Source of the DNA: Silurus meridionalis | Lineage: Eukaryota > Chordata > Actinopteri > Siluriformes > Siluridae | DNA length: 64,000 bases | Direction of reading: 5' to 3' | Assembly: GCF_014805685.1 (NCBI RefSeq) | Contig: NC_060885.1 | Span: 18,342,132 to 18,406,131 of the forward strand | Shown here: positions 37,220 to 49,686 of the stretch, in pieces | How positions within the stretch are numbered: position 1 is the first letter of the stretch | Layout of the letters: every line of letters starts with the position of its first letter | Notes under the pieces: generated by a model | What the model was told of the DNA's origin: nothing | Database searches by the model: none | The model's input: the letters and a program-made list of their open reading frames with translations, nothing else | Translations under genes and position numbers: made by a program

Positions 37220-39485
37220 AATGTGTGTGTCTACTCTAAGCAGAAGACAGATGAGGTAACAAATGCAACTAATAACCTTATGCATACCAACTATTTCCAG
37301 CTCCAAACCAGGGAATGCCTCAGTAAACATGATATGACATATATCTTTGGACTGTGGAATTAATACTATGGCATCAGTAGATCTCATCAGGCTCATGGAT
37401 AGGTAGGTGTAGTTGGGAAAAGATAGTTCCTTTATATGTACACAGAGAGCTATTTATCGAGAGGTGGCCTGAGAGATTGATTGTGCTCTTGCCAGAGCTG
37501 AATGCAGCCGGCTGGTGGCAGGGCACACTTTTCCTGTCACGTAGCCCACTGCCTATTATCTGTATTGTCTGGACTCGCTGCACTTCATGACTCTTTTGAT
37601 TTTTTAAAGGGCAAAAACATCTACACAATTGCATGGAAGCAGAGCTCAAACAGCCTTGTAGCATTGACAGCTCTTTAAAAAGGGTTACCCATTCCAGTAA
37701 TCATATTGGTAAGAAACTGATATCAACCCTGTCATAGAGATTAGGATAAATACATGTGAAATAATTGTATAAACGCTAACAGGTCTTTTTAACATTATCA
37801 AAAGCGTTAAAAAATAAGCATTAAGGCAAAAAAATAAAAAACCTTCAGGCACAAAATATCACAGAAGAAGAAACATGGTGGAACACAGTGGGTGTATGGC
37901 TGAACATTCCTCCTTGTATACAAATATTTAATAATGCATATACACACGGTTTTTAGGTCACAGTTCGTTTTAATTTCAGTACAGCTATGGGGAAGAAATG
38001 CAAAACATAAAATCTCTGGTTTATTCTTGTTAACATTTGTGAACATCAAGAGTTAAAATTTTTTAAACAATTTTAAAAAATGCCTGCTTTGTTAATAATG
38101 TATAAAATTATATTTTATAAAAATGAAATAGAATAAATAAAATGCAAAATACTCATTATACTGTAGTGATTAAATTGAGTAATGATTAAATTGGCACAAA
38201 TTAAATTGAATAAAAGGAAAAATGTAATTAGTTTACATTTCTTAGACCCCATTTGGGTAATACAGGTGTGCATATAAGTGTGTGTTTTACATTTACATTT
38301 TAAATTTCTCAAGATCTAATGATCTAATGATCTACTTCTACTTATTTTAGCATATAGTACTTTAACAAATCTTTTCATTTCTTCCATCCTTAATGCATAC
38401 ACTCTCTTGATACGTGGAATTGTCAGGTTTTTTTTTCCTTTTAAGAGAAATTCTTGAAGCTGGACATAACAAGCTAAAGAATTGTTAGCGCTAGCATTAG
38501 CCCCTAACCACCTGCTGGTTAACAGCTAACGCTATTGATTCTTTAGTGTTTGCATGCATGCGCAAAACAAATTTTACCCCTGGCAGTCTTGTGTACGTTT
38601 CCTAAAGGAAACAAATGCGCTCAAAGTGGGAGGCGGAGACTAAACAAACAGTCCGCCACTTAATACGTTCCTGAGGAAACTCAGATTGTAACTATGTTCC
38701 GCAAGTAAAAAGGACAGCATTCGTTACACGTGTACCGAACCGAAAGCCCTGTACCGACACCCCTAATATAAGCATTATTTTTCCCCCTGCTGAGTTAGTT
38801 TTAACTTTTACTGCCATTTTACACTAAGGGTGTATTTAAAAAAAAAAAATACAAATAAGTACATAAAAATATACTACTATTACTACTAATATTAATAATA
38901 ATAATAATAAGAAGAATTATTATTAGTAGTAATAGTAGTATTACTTTTATTATTTAACATTTTTTTTTATAAATCTGATACCCTTTTTTTGCTAATTAGC
39001 ATTTAGTTAATGTACCACATTTCAAATATGTTATACAGTGCAAAAAAACATGGGGAAAAAAGGTTATTTCAGTCAGAATGTTATGAGAATTCTCTGTTTG
39101 CATGCCGCCCTAAGTCTGGACTATTATTAGATGTAGATTAGATTATTTGACTGGCTTGTATTAAAGCCTTTTAAAGTAGAGTCTGACTCTATCCAAAATT
39201 TTATTGTACTTCAGAATCCCTTTGTTCTCTTTTTTTCTTGATTTGACATTCTAAATTCCCTGGAGAGGGTGTGGTTTCAGAGATGACAGTGTGAAGTCTG
39301 GGGTTTATATGCTAAATCTGTGATAAAGGTGAGAAGGTGGAGTTTTAAGAAGTAAAAAGACTGGACGGGGCATCAGGAGAGAGAGGAGGAGAGCAGACGA
39401 TATGAGATAGAGAAAAGATAGTTGGGAGTGGTGGGCATCAAGTATAATTTCCAGCCAGATCTCACAGGGCTGTACTGTGACATAG

Positions 39486-40148
39486 CTAGAGATACTGGAG
39501 CTGAACCTCCTCAGCAGTGGACGGTGGAGGTGTGGTGCTAGTGATGAGAATGCAAGGAGGGCTATCTTTACTCAAAAACCTAGAACTATAATGTGGCTCG
39601 ATAATAGCAAGCAGGTCATCCAGATCCAGAGAGACCCGAGAGTCTCTGGACGTCTTATCAGCCAGTACCTGCTGCTCAAACTGTCTGACCTGTTCCCTAA
39701 CTGACAGCTTTGTGCCATGGCCACTCGGGGTCCCCATATCAGTATCAAACTCTTCTGGGCTGTCTTTAAGATCAGGATTCAGTGCTTGCTCTTCCCACTC
39801 AGCAGGGTCCCAAAGGGCTTGTTCTCACAGTGTGCCATAAATTTCGCCCTCATGAATACGACAAGGCAAGGACCAGGTCAGCTTCTGATTCGTAGGGTTT
39901 ATAGATGATGTCCCAGAGCCTGCCAAACACGTGGCTCTTCGGTCTCATGACTGGATTGGAAATACTCCCCTGGTAAGGGGGACTCTGGGTAATTACCGTG
40001 TGTAGTTCAGAGAATAAGGTGACACTTTTCTCAGACTTAGGCAGGTTGTTGTGCAGGGTGCCATTGACAGCAATAGCACAAAAAGCAGTGGTGCTAACAA
40101 GCCTCTGTCGATAGGCCCCCTCGGTAACTGACTTCTTGTGTCTGATAC
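39486..40148 (-). pseudogene. Unassigned coding-like block, broken
   Basis: Two long open frames on the gene strand lie end to end. The first (about 40148 down to 39853) reads HKKSVTEGAYRQRLVSTTAF onward and ends ADLVLALSYS plus TGA. The second, in another frame, runs from just after a TGA near 39834 through WDPAEWEEQALNPDLKDSPE and KLSVREQVRQFEQQVL to VQLQYL and TAG at 39486. One frame change and one in-frame TGA break what looks like a single reading frame. An acceptor-like CTGTATCAG precedes it and would continue in frame from the exon at 42087-42224. I do not recognise the protein. It could be a decayed lineage-specific pcdh15 exon, a fragment of another gene, or an intact exon damaged by a sequencing error. 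Confidence 0.5.
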
Positions 40149-40593
40149 AGACAACAATATGAAGTTTTAGCAAAAAATGACTAGAATTACAATACATACA
40201 TACATACATACATATATATAAATGGGGAAAAGGAGGAATAAGTGAGAAAGTGGAAATGCTAAGTTAGAATTCTTCACTAATTTTCACTGCTGTTGACAAG
40301 CTCTATTAATATAATTCTACACTATTACAAGGGGCATTATTGCATTGCAATAGTGAGACTAATACTTGAAGGATTTTGTGATGCTGCCTTCATAAATAAT
40401 CCCACTAACAGTTACATTCTGTAGCAATAAGCTCAGGCTGTACAATATTGCAAATATTCAATACTACTGAAGGTAAAACAAGAGACTTGGCTACTAACAG
40501 AAGGAGAGAAAGAATAAAAATGCAAATGACTTACTGCACTCTGAGTAGAGAATAAAAGGAAAGATGTAAAAGTGAAAGAATGAGAAAGATGTG

Positions 40594-40596
<3 letters not shown>

Positions 40597-40643
<47 letters not shown>
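40597..40643. repeat. (GA)n microsatellite
   Basis: About 23 AG units. Confidence 0.97.
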
Positions 40644-40647
<4 letters not shown>

Positions 40648-40837
40648 CAAAGAGCAGGTGAATGTGAGCTGAAACCAATAAACTTTGACAGAGTATAAAA
40701 TGCAGGCTTGCATTAATGAGCAGAGAGTGAAGACAGATGTGCTTCTGTTAACCCTTCATATGTAGATTAATATTCCATATGTTGTCCAATAATTGATTAG
40801 ATTAAAACAACAAACTTCAAATAATAAAAAAAAAAAT

Positions 40838-40870
40838 TGACCGACCGACCGACCGACCGACCGACCGACC

Positions 40871-40952
<82 letters not shown>

Positions 40953-40972
40953 TAGATAGATAGATAGATAGA
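40838..40972. repeat. Three-phase tetranucleotide array
   Basis: About 8-9 GACC units, then about 20 GACA units, then about 5 GATA units, in register throughout. Each phase differs from the next by one base. Confidence 0.96.
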
Positions 40973-42086
40973 TTTTTTGGCAGATATGTTACTGGTATTT
41001 ATACATTTTTATGTCCTTTACAAATGCTGGAACAATGCTTTTCACTATAGCAGCTTACCTGCTATAATATCTAGTAAATATTTTCCTTGCAACCGCATGA
41101 CAATATGCCAATTAACAAGCAGTCAAACTGAGTTTGACATAAAAAAGAAACAAAAACAAACAAACCCTCCAAAAAAACTGCTTGTTTGCTTGCTGCAAGT
41201 AGAAGCACCAAAATACCACATATTTTACTGTATGAATGCTATTGTGCGCAGCAAATAGCTAAATACAATAATCATCGTACTTCTGTGTAAATAATAGAAG
41301 AACAGAAGTAGAAATTGCAATAGAAGTAGAAATACCAAACCCAACAAAATAACAGAAACCTGAACTGCAAGAAAATCTTTGACACCAACAGACAACCAGT
41401 TACACACATACACATGCACATACACATTATTATTTTTCGCTTGTTATTAGACTGGATCACAGAAAATTGCTATGCCTAAATAGATCATTATATTAAATCA
41501 ATACAGTCTTACCTGTGGGATATGCAGTTACACGTCTATTACAGTCTAAACCATTTACATTTCCTTTCACTTTTAGTTGTGTTTATAACTTGGCAAAAAA
41601 ACATACTGATGACTGGATATATAGATAAATCACAGAATTTTTGCTCCATTGGTCATAAACCTTTTTTATGATTTTTATAGGAGAAAACCATGTTTCTCTT
41701 CTAATCTGTGGACAAGGTCACTACTAGACTGTTAATAGACAACTTTTTTGAGATTTCATTTCCTTTTGCTTCCTTTTGAGTCCTGGATTACAAAATTACC
41801 TGGCTGTTTTAAGTTCGATCAATGTGTATGAGAAGCTACAGCAAAGGTTTCACTGAGAACAACAAAAAAATATGAAAAGGGAGAATGTACAACACTTAAT
41901 GTAAAATCCAACATGGTATTGTACGTTCAAGGTTAAATCCCTGCTATTAAAAAGTCCTTCTCTACTATTGAAAATTCTGCCTTGAACTTATGAAGACAAA
42001 TTATAGAAATCAAGAAACTTCTTGGCCTTTACATAAAGACTAAGACTTTCTACCAACTAAATACACATTCTTAGAGGTTGACTCAC

Positions 42087-42224
42087 ATTTTGCCATCTCC
42101 GAGTTCCTCATAGAGATTAGATGGAGCTGAAGCTGAAGCTGAAACAGGAACTGGACCAGCAGCTGATTTTGTAGCAGCAAGTGACTTCTGGATACGGGCG
42201 GTTTTGGCACACTCTGCCTGTTTC
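42087..42224 (-). CDS. pcdh15: Protocadherin-15 first cytoplasmic exon (LYEELGD)
   Basis: A 138-nt exon between acceptor TTTTAACAG and donor AT|GTGAGT. It completes Gln, then reads KQAECAKTARIQKSLAATKS, an Ala/Pro/Ser-rich linker, and SNLYEELGDGK. It ends in phase 2 (AT). QAEC-x-KTARIQ and LYEELGD are hallmarks of the membrane-proximal cytoplasmic region. Mammalian proteins, as I recall them, read YRQ-FKV-RQAEC across this junction. Here three residues appear to be absent, by a shorter exon or an unseen very small exon. The linker is Ala/Ser-rich, where mammals have a long proline run. Confidence 0.95.
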
Positions 42225-44847
42225 CTGTTAAAACAGTTGCACACAATCAACAGCACCAAACAGAATTCTTTCAAGTTTTTGCTTTTTTTACACACAGCAA
42301 GAACACAAATTTCTGTAGAATTTACCAAAACTACAGAAACTCTTGTCTCTTTTTTAGCGTCTTCCATGATTATTAAGCACATTTTGTTTGCGATTGAAAT
42401 AAAACGGGAGAACAAGCCCTTCTTGTTCATTTTCAAAAGGAAATTTCTGCAAGGGTTAGAATAGAGAGGAGGATGTGGAAACCCTTTATTCATAGCTTCT
42501 GAACAACCGTTTGATCTGTATTCACATGTAAAAGACTGAACTCAATGGGTGTTTTCAGCACATGATTACAGAAATGAATAAAACTTACTCTTTGAATCTG
42601 ACGAAGAGGTCCACGCACAGCCACAATGGCATGAAAGAAAATGGAAGAGAAAAATAAAAAGAGACAAGTGGTATTGTTAGATAATTAGCTCAGCAGCATT
42701 TCTTTATCAGAACATGACAGTGTATAAATATATTTGTAAAAGATTCATAGGCATTCATCAGCGTCACTTAAGCCACAGAGTTTTTAATGATAATGTGAAG
42801 TCTTTCATGTGGTTTTAGATGAATGCACTGCCGGAGGTGTTGGAATGCACATTATTCCTCTGCATTTTGTTCCTCCTGTATGGTGATAAGAGCTCAGGAG
42901 GTAGAATAACCCATATTTATCACACAACTCTGTCTACTGCACTGATGAGAGAGAAATGAATGCTCACTGGCAAACTCCTTCTCACCATTACTGTCCCTTT
43001 AACACCACTATAGCCTCGCCACCATTCTGAACGCTACTTCTCATGTTTCTACCTAACTGTTCTATTTCCATGACATGTATGTGCTGTTCTCTAATCTGGA
43101 GTCCTGGCTTAAAGTTGACTATTAAAACCTACTCAATCTTTCACTATTTATTAAACTGTAATGCATTTGGCCCTAAAATGTCTCATAGTGATACAGACAC
43201 TGAATTGATACAAGGCTCTTGCACACTGTAGGCATGGGTGTTTTCGAAAAGTATGGAATTTAAATGTTAAATCAGGAAATAAAACAATGTTATAAAAAAA
43301 AACATAAGTAATAAGTAAAATAGATTAAAAAAATGTATAAATCCACTGTCTTAAACCTTCCCTACATTATTGCAGTTGGTATAATACGTATAACATTTCA
43401 TGTCGTCATGTTTTTTCATTAAAAAGTTAAATGACAAGGAACTAGAGCACACAAAGTCTGTTAATCCTGAGAAATTGAAGTCTGGAATATTGCCACGAGT
43501 AAAAAGCAAGCACCCTGCAACAACTAAAGAGCATAATCAAAATATTGAGCACATATGCATTTAACTGCTAATTTGATATTCAGACAGTGGTAAAGCTATA
43601 TTGCGTTCCAGTGAACTACACTTCTGACCATGGTGATTTGTGTTTTTGTTTGCTTATCTTTAATTAATTCACTATAATTATCTACAAAATGTAATTTAAA
43701 GCTAATATTGCATAAATTCATATGTTGCTATTGCTTAGTCACTTTACCCTTTAAACTGCCTCTAAATACAAATTAAAATTAGAGAAAATACAAAATACAA
43801 AAAGGGAACATTGAGAGAAACAACATCTTATTTGGAGAAATTACTCCAATATTACAATCTTTTAGATAAACAAAAAAAATGTCTGCATTTTGGGCTTAAA
43901 GGCAAGTGCTTGTAAAAATCTACTCAGCAAATATCTGGCAACCTGAAAGGATCAACGAAAGTAATTCTAGTAAAGTAAATGATTGAATCTGTAAATCTTC
44001 ATAATCCAGCTCTGATTATGGGTACCTTCTTTATGCAAATATTGACATAACTAGAAATTTAGTTTCAAATACGCCATTAATTGATTAATTGTGCAATTTG
44101 TGTTTTCAACAACAACAACAACAACAAAAAAAGTGTTTTGGAGATACAATTTTCAGTGTACACTGAAGATGATGAAACCCCCTTTTTAGTCAGCGTTTTC
44201 TGCCTCTTGCCATCTTGCCTCTAACGTTCTTCTGTAAAACTGCTTTGTCAAAATGTCTTTAGCTGAAAAAGGGCGTATTCTAGTACTAAAACTGTATTGC
44301 ACCGTGTTTAATTGAATCTGTGCATGAGACCGGGAAGCCCTGTGGACCTACTGTAGATGTTTTCGTCTTTGTCTCTGTGTCTCTTATTTATCTCCCTGGA
44401 GCAAGGAATTGTTGGAGGAGAGCTGCACAGACAGATGCTGTATTGTTGCGATGTTGGCTGAGGTGAGACAAAGCAGTGTGTCGAGAATAAAGAATTCATC
44501 AGATCAGTCACAAACGCCTGTAATTAATCTGCTTTCACATGGTGCTGGTGGGGAGATATGCCTGTTAGAATGTCTAATTACACAGAAACACCCTGCTTCA
44601 TACCTGGCACTCATTCAGACCAATTTCATGCTATTTCTGTCATTGTCCATCACCTGTTCTCTTTCCCTTTTGTTTATTTAGTGTTAGCTATCTTCTTCCT
44701 TTAGTTCTTCAGACAGACTTTATACCACTCAAGCTTTGTTATAATGGTGGGTTTACAAATATAAAATGATTACTTCATAATTCCTGTCGATCCATTTTAT
44801 CATGAAATTCCTGCTGTCTGCTTTCTACTTCCCAAACCATTACTCAC
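42225..44847 (-). other. Intron of pcdh15
   Basis: About 2.6 kb with no recognised repeat family or exon, apart from a short CAA run at 44109-44126. Confidence 0.7.
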
Positions 44848-45066
44848 TGTTTGTATGTGACCATGATGATGAGAATGGCAGGGATGCAGCAGAGGATGAT
44901 GATGATGGCAAGGGCGAGTAGTGCACCCTCTGTGTAGCCCACAGCCTGAGCAGCTTTCTTCACAGTGGCCACAATGTCTGGAGAGCGGATTTCCAAAATC
45001 CTCCCGCCTTCACCCAGGTATGGCTGAAACTCTTTATTAATGTCCAGAATCTTACCATCCAGAAAC
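44848..45066 (-). CDS. pcdh15: Protocadherin-15 exon with transmembrane helix
   Basis: A 219-nt exon between acceptor TTTTTTTGGCAG and donor CA|GTGAGT. It reads [20 protein letters not shown], then [20 protein letters not shown] and AVGYTEGA, and then the membrane span [19 protein letters not shown] followed by MVTYK. The span is the single-pass helix anchoring protocadherin-15 in the stereocilium membrane. The preceding residues finish the membrane-adjacent (MAD12) domain. CCIPAIL is very strongly conserved and, with [11 protein letters not shown], was the decisive signature for naming the gene. Starts by completing Lys (AA+G) and ends in phase 2. Confidence 0.98.
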
Positions 45067-45561
45067 CTGCCAAAAAAATACAGAGATTTTACCAACATAC
45101 AGTAACTACTGACATTCAGGATAATAGGTGCATTGGTATTTAATACTATTTATGGGTTCAACTACATTTAAGAATGCCAGTAGAAGAGCAGCTGGAAAGG
45201 ATTATGTAAGGGATAATCCACAGCTATTTTAATGCATATATAAAGCTTTAACTTGTTAATGCTGGCAAATGACCATGGTATAAGCAGGATAATCCACCCT
45301 GCTTTACTGTTATTCCCCTTCTGTGTTGCGCATTCAAATTGTGTAACGCACACCTAGCTGTGGATTATCCTGCTTATACCATAGTCAGTTAAATCTGTCA
45401 TTGATATTGTCATTAATTCGGTCAGTGCAAAATTGACAAAATAGATACAAATATCCGTTAGGTTTTTTTTTTCCATTTATTTTATATACAGTTTGTTAAA
45501 TATAAATCACATACAGGTATGGTAAAATGATAAGAATACATTCAATAAAATGATTTTTAAT

Positions 45562-45613
<52 letters not shown>

Positions 45614-46637
45614 TTATGTACACATGTGTTGCATCTCTACTAATAGTAAAGCTGTTGGTGTTAATTCATTGAGCCTTTAATTCCTTGGAATCAAGTATTC
45701 TGAAAAAACACTTTATACATTGAATGTTGAATGAATTGGGATGAATCTGACAGCTTTCTAGAAGGTGTTGATTAAATAATTAACAATAGCTTTAAGGTTT
45801 AGGTTCTGACACTCACAAATTGACCCTTGTCAAAGTTAATTACATCACACAAGGTGTTTTGTGTGTACGAGTGTAAACTACCTTTATAATTACATTTCAG
45901 GCAACTTGGGAATTTGCATTTCAGGCCAATCTCTGGTAAAGTTTGATTCACACACTGCAATCATCAGAATCAAGAACATACATAATTCCCACAAAAACTG
46001 GCTGCTAAGTTATTAAGATTACTACTGCTATCGTCATTCAGTAACTTTAGTATTAGTAAATATGCAAACTATGTTATGAATATTTTGCTGGAAAAGTTCT
46101 ATGTTTGAATTACAAGCTCTTTATAAATGCTGTGCAGTTATAAATCTTATTAACTGTAGTGGTTTCAAAATAAATAAAGATTGCACTTTCATTATCTACT
46201 TATTCTACATGGGTAAATAGTAACACAGAGCTTAATGGTGTAATACAGTGGCCCTTTTATTGACAGTAGTGAAAAGTCGAATGAGCTCAGATGACAAAAA
46301 CACTTAAAATTAAATTAAGATCATGTCACCCCAATTATGAGATTCAGAGCTTATCATTCCAAATATGGAAAAAAATTGCTTCTGAAATTTCGCTTGTTGT
46401 GCCTCATTTTGTTGGCAGACATGTCAGCAAAACTGCATCCTGAAATAATAACCTTAATGTTTACTGAAATATCCTACTACTGTTCTGAGTACTAAGTCAT
46501 TTTGTACAATTAAAATAATAATCATAATTTAGTTAATAATAATTTGGATAATAAAATGAATTACTACATCTGCTAAATGGTGTAAATAAATGAATAATAT
46601 TAATGCATTTTTATATTAAACAGATAGTAAGTGCTAC

Positions 46638-46691
<54 letters not shown>

Positions 46692-46907
46692 TAATAACAA
46701 TAATAATAGTTATTATTGTTATCATTATTATTATAAAGAAATAATTTAACACATTTGAAATAATGACAAATTTAAAACAGCCAATTTTCCCAGGGTTATC
46801 AGGCCTTAAAGAGCACAGCTGAACAGCTTCAGCTGATTTTCTGATTGTTATTAGTTTGGACCACGTGAGTGTTGGTTTTCTTCATGTACTGTATGTTCCC
46901 CGCTTAC
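45067..46907 (-). other. Intron of pcdh15
   Basis: About 1.8 kb. Contains an inverted-repeat structure at 45205-45386, a (GA)n array at 45566-45608 and an (AAT)n array at 46640-46711. Confidence 0.75.
45205..45386. repeat. Inverted-repeat (MITE-like) structure
   Basis: TGGTATAAGCAGGATAATCC (about 45276-45295) is the exact inverse of GGATTATCCTGCTTATACCA (about 45362-45381). A shorter related word, GGATAATCCACAGCT, occurs at about 45209. The arms are separated by about 66 bp. No coding sequence. Probably a remnant of a short DNA transposon, but the outer boundaries are unclear. Confidence 0.65.
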
Positions 46908-47084
46908 TTGAAAAGCTCTTGTCGAGATATAGCCCTGTTTGTGAGAGGGTCGATCGCGTACACCTGCAGGTCTGATTTGCTGTAGTCCTCTAATGAATAT
47001 CCTTCCCCATGCCGCCGTGGTCCGATGGATTCCACTATCACTTTAGCTCCAGGGATTTGGTCCTGCACATAACGCTCGAGAATT
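46908..47084 (-). CDS. pcdh15: Protocadherin-15 exon, membrane-adjacent domain
   Basis: A 177-nt exon from acceptor GATCGCAG to donor AA|GTAAGC. It reads [20 protein letters not shown], then [20 protein letters not shown] and [18 protein letters not shown]. It starts by completing Arg and ends in phase 2. This is the core of MAD12, the membrane-adjacent domain that takes part in parallel dimerisation of protocadherin-15 and packs near the LHFPL5 subunit in known complexes. The ERYVQ-x-QIPGAKV and SLEDY segments align with the mammalian sequence as I recall it. The acceptor has a weak pyrimidine tract. Confidence 0.96.
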
Positions 47085-48058
47085 CTGCGATCAACAATGC
47101 AATAAGCAATAAAACTCACTCAGACTTTGGCCACAATACACAATAGATGCATTTCTTTATTTCCTCATATATGAAGCTCTGTAATGCTCTACAGCTGAGG
47201 TTGTAACTTATAACATCTATAGACAAAAAATATTTTCTTCAATGTCAAATACAAATCTTGCTGCTGGAAATATAGTGCACAGCCAAATGTCAGTGTCCAT
47301 GACTTAAACAACTGTATCTCTGTCAGAAAACAAAGTCAATGGAGAGACCCTAAAACATTGAATGCAGTTGTAGAAAAGTTATATAACAAAGACATAGAAA
47401 TTGCATCAGGCAACCTCTCTACATATCCAATTCCTCACACTGGCAACCGAGGGAATGAAAATCATGTCACAAGGCCTCACAGTGGACTTACTTAAAAATA
47501 AAATCGAGATAAATTTTATAGTTTCATGGAATATAGATGATTCTTATTTTAATGCCTAGTGGTAAGCTTGCTACAAAACCAATCCAGCATTTTTAAATCC
47601 ATTATTTCTAGCATTTTTATATCCAAACTATCCCTACAGTGATAATGAATAAATAAATGAATAATGTGCTCTCATCAACAGTAACTGAACAGCTTCTCTG
47701 AAAACTGTTATAATGTTTGGCTATTAAAGTACATAGTCTGAATCAAAAGTAGAATAAAGGTAGACAAACAAAAAGCACCCAATCAGTGTGCAAACTGATA
47801 TAAAATGTAAATTTGCTTCATCAACATTGCATTGAAAATTTTATATTTCAGATGTTCGATTTGGTAACTTTGCTTATACTGATTTTCATGGTAAAAGTGC
47901 AATCCCTAATCTGTAATTACATTATCAAGGGTATGCTTATTGGAACTGATTTCATTCGCAATATATTTGACATGTCCTCGCAGTCTGATAGAATGCATAA
48001 ATAGGAACAATTAGAGTGGCAGAGATGTTCTGCTCCAGTCCAGTTCCAGAAGCATCAC
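47085..48058 (-). other. Intron of pcdh15
   Basis: About 1 kb; no repeat or further exon recognised. Confidence 0.7.
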
Positions 48059-48147
48059 CTGACAAGTTGCTCTTTGTTCTCTTCCACTACTGTAGGCGGC
48101 ACATTGGACACAACTACCTGCATGTCCAACGCATTCACCACTGACAC
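48059..48147 (-). CDS. pcdh15: Protocadherin-15 exon joining EC11 to MAD12
   Basis: An 89-nt exon from acceptor TTTTGTCTCTCAG to donor AG|GTGATG. It reads VSVVNALDMQVVVSNVPPTV plus VEENKEQLV, phase 0 in and phase 2 out. It begins with the last beta strand of EC11 (continuing SSSAEVV from 49471) and enters MAD12 at MQVVVSNVPP. Too short to be found by open-frame length; identified by motif and phase. Confidence 0.95.
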
Positions 48148-48545
48148 CTGAGAGACAAAAAAGTAAAAGAGAGAGAGAAACAGAGAGAATTTGAATTATT
48201 CTACTTGCACTTCTGTAGAGATCTTTCTGCCATAAAGCAGGCTTTGTTTTAAATCTGTTTGCCGAAAAGGAACACATACACCTGAGAACAATTTATTAAC
48301 AAACAACGATTTGAGCACATGCATCCCTCTGCTCCCTTTTTATCATACATAACACATGCTAACAATTCTCTTGGAAACCCTTTTATTCTATCAGTGACTT
48401 ATTAGCTCCATTGCTTTTATGGAAATGCACAATTCACTGACTGCATAAGTACCAGAACGATGCAATTAGGGGGAAAATCGATTTACTTGACAGCAAACAA
48501 ATGTAAATTTATTGCTGCTCTAACAAGTGTGGATTGTTTTGTTTT

Positions 48546-48592
<47 letters not shown>

Positions 48593-48633
48593 TTCATTTA
48601 TTCATTCTTGTAGAGCCGTGCAGACACACGCAC

Positions 48634-48686
<53 letters not shown>

Positions 48687-49470
48687 GAATGCTCAAGATA
48701 TCAAGATACACATGGGTGACAAACTAAAGAGAAAAACAACATACATGGTGTCCTATAAATCCAAGGAAAAAAAAAAAAAAAAGCTTTTATTTACAAAACC
48801 ATGCTACGATTTCTCTCAATAAACATATTGGTACAAGTAGAATTATTTGGATTCATTGTTTCTTGTTTAAATACTTCATAGTATGTAAAAATGTTACATT
48901 TGCATAAATCCTTTAATGCTGGATATAGACTTTAATTTACTACGTACATAGATTTTCATGATCATGGAACTATATTTGGGACATCAAACACCATTTTACA
49001 ATAGATAACAGACTTTTAGCTGATGTTTTAATGATGGTGCAGAGCACTGTCTAACCCTTCGGTACAAAATGCCCCCAAATCTTCAAGTTCAACTGGACTG
49101 ACTCAGGGGTGGAACTGCACATTTGCTGGGGGGTATGAAAGATCATGGCTGGTACCCCCACCCTTCCCCCCCAAAAAAGAAGAGTAAATAAAAGCACTTT
49201 TTATCGTCACTCTGGATAAGGATGTTTGATAAACGCCATAAATGTAAATATAGGTTTCTATAATTATTGTCTGCTACTACTACATATTACATGTTTTTTG
49301 TCTTTCTTAGCTTATTTAACATTGGAAAATTACATTCATATTTCAAATGTGCAAAGCTGTTCATTGTATTATATTTCTGAACCTGGAGCAACTGCCAAAA
49401 ATATTCCCTGTAAATAAAATGTTATTTTGCCAATGCATTCTGATTCAGACATATCCATACTCCCACTTAC
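48148..49470 (-). other. Intron of pcdh15
   Basis: About 1.3 kb. Contains an (ATTT)n array at 48547-48596 and a (CA)n array at 48636-48684. At 49205-49250 'GTCACTCTGGATAAGGATGT' plus 'AAACGCCATAAATGTAAAT' looks like the 3' tail of a fish LINE or SINE. Confidence 0.75.
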
Positions 49471-49686
49471 CACCACCTCAGCACTGCTGCTCAGACCTTT
49501 CCCATAATCATCAGTGGCAATGACCTCGAATTTGAAGTAAGAACGCCGCATGTTTCGATACATGATGGCACTTTTGATGATGCCGGTGTATTGCTCGATG
49601 ACAAAGCTGTCCTGACCCTCAGGAGTTGGGGGGATGATTAGCCTGTAAGTCATCTTACTGTAGTTCCCAGTGTCTATATCTGTAGC
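49471..49686 (-). CDS. pcdh15: Protocadherin-15 exon, cadherin repeat EC11 (second part)
   Basis: A 216-nt exon, phase 0 at both ends, between acceptor TTTGTGTAG and donor GTG|GTAAGT. It reads [20 protein letters not shown], then [20 protein letters not shown], then [20 protein letters not shown] and [16 protein letters not shown] supplies the D-x-D calcium motif of a cadherin repeat, and [11 protein letters not shown] is the usual A-x-D-x-G-x-P-x-L region in modified form. The match to the mammalian protein is close across the entire exon. Confidence 0.97.

Noticed and set aside
40838..40972. Possible CRISPR-like or regularly spaced array
   Set aside because: Units are contiguous 4-mers without spacers; a vertebrate microsatellite.
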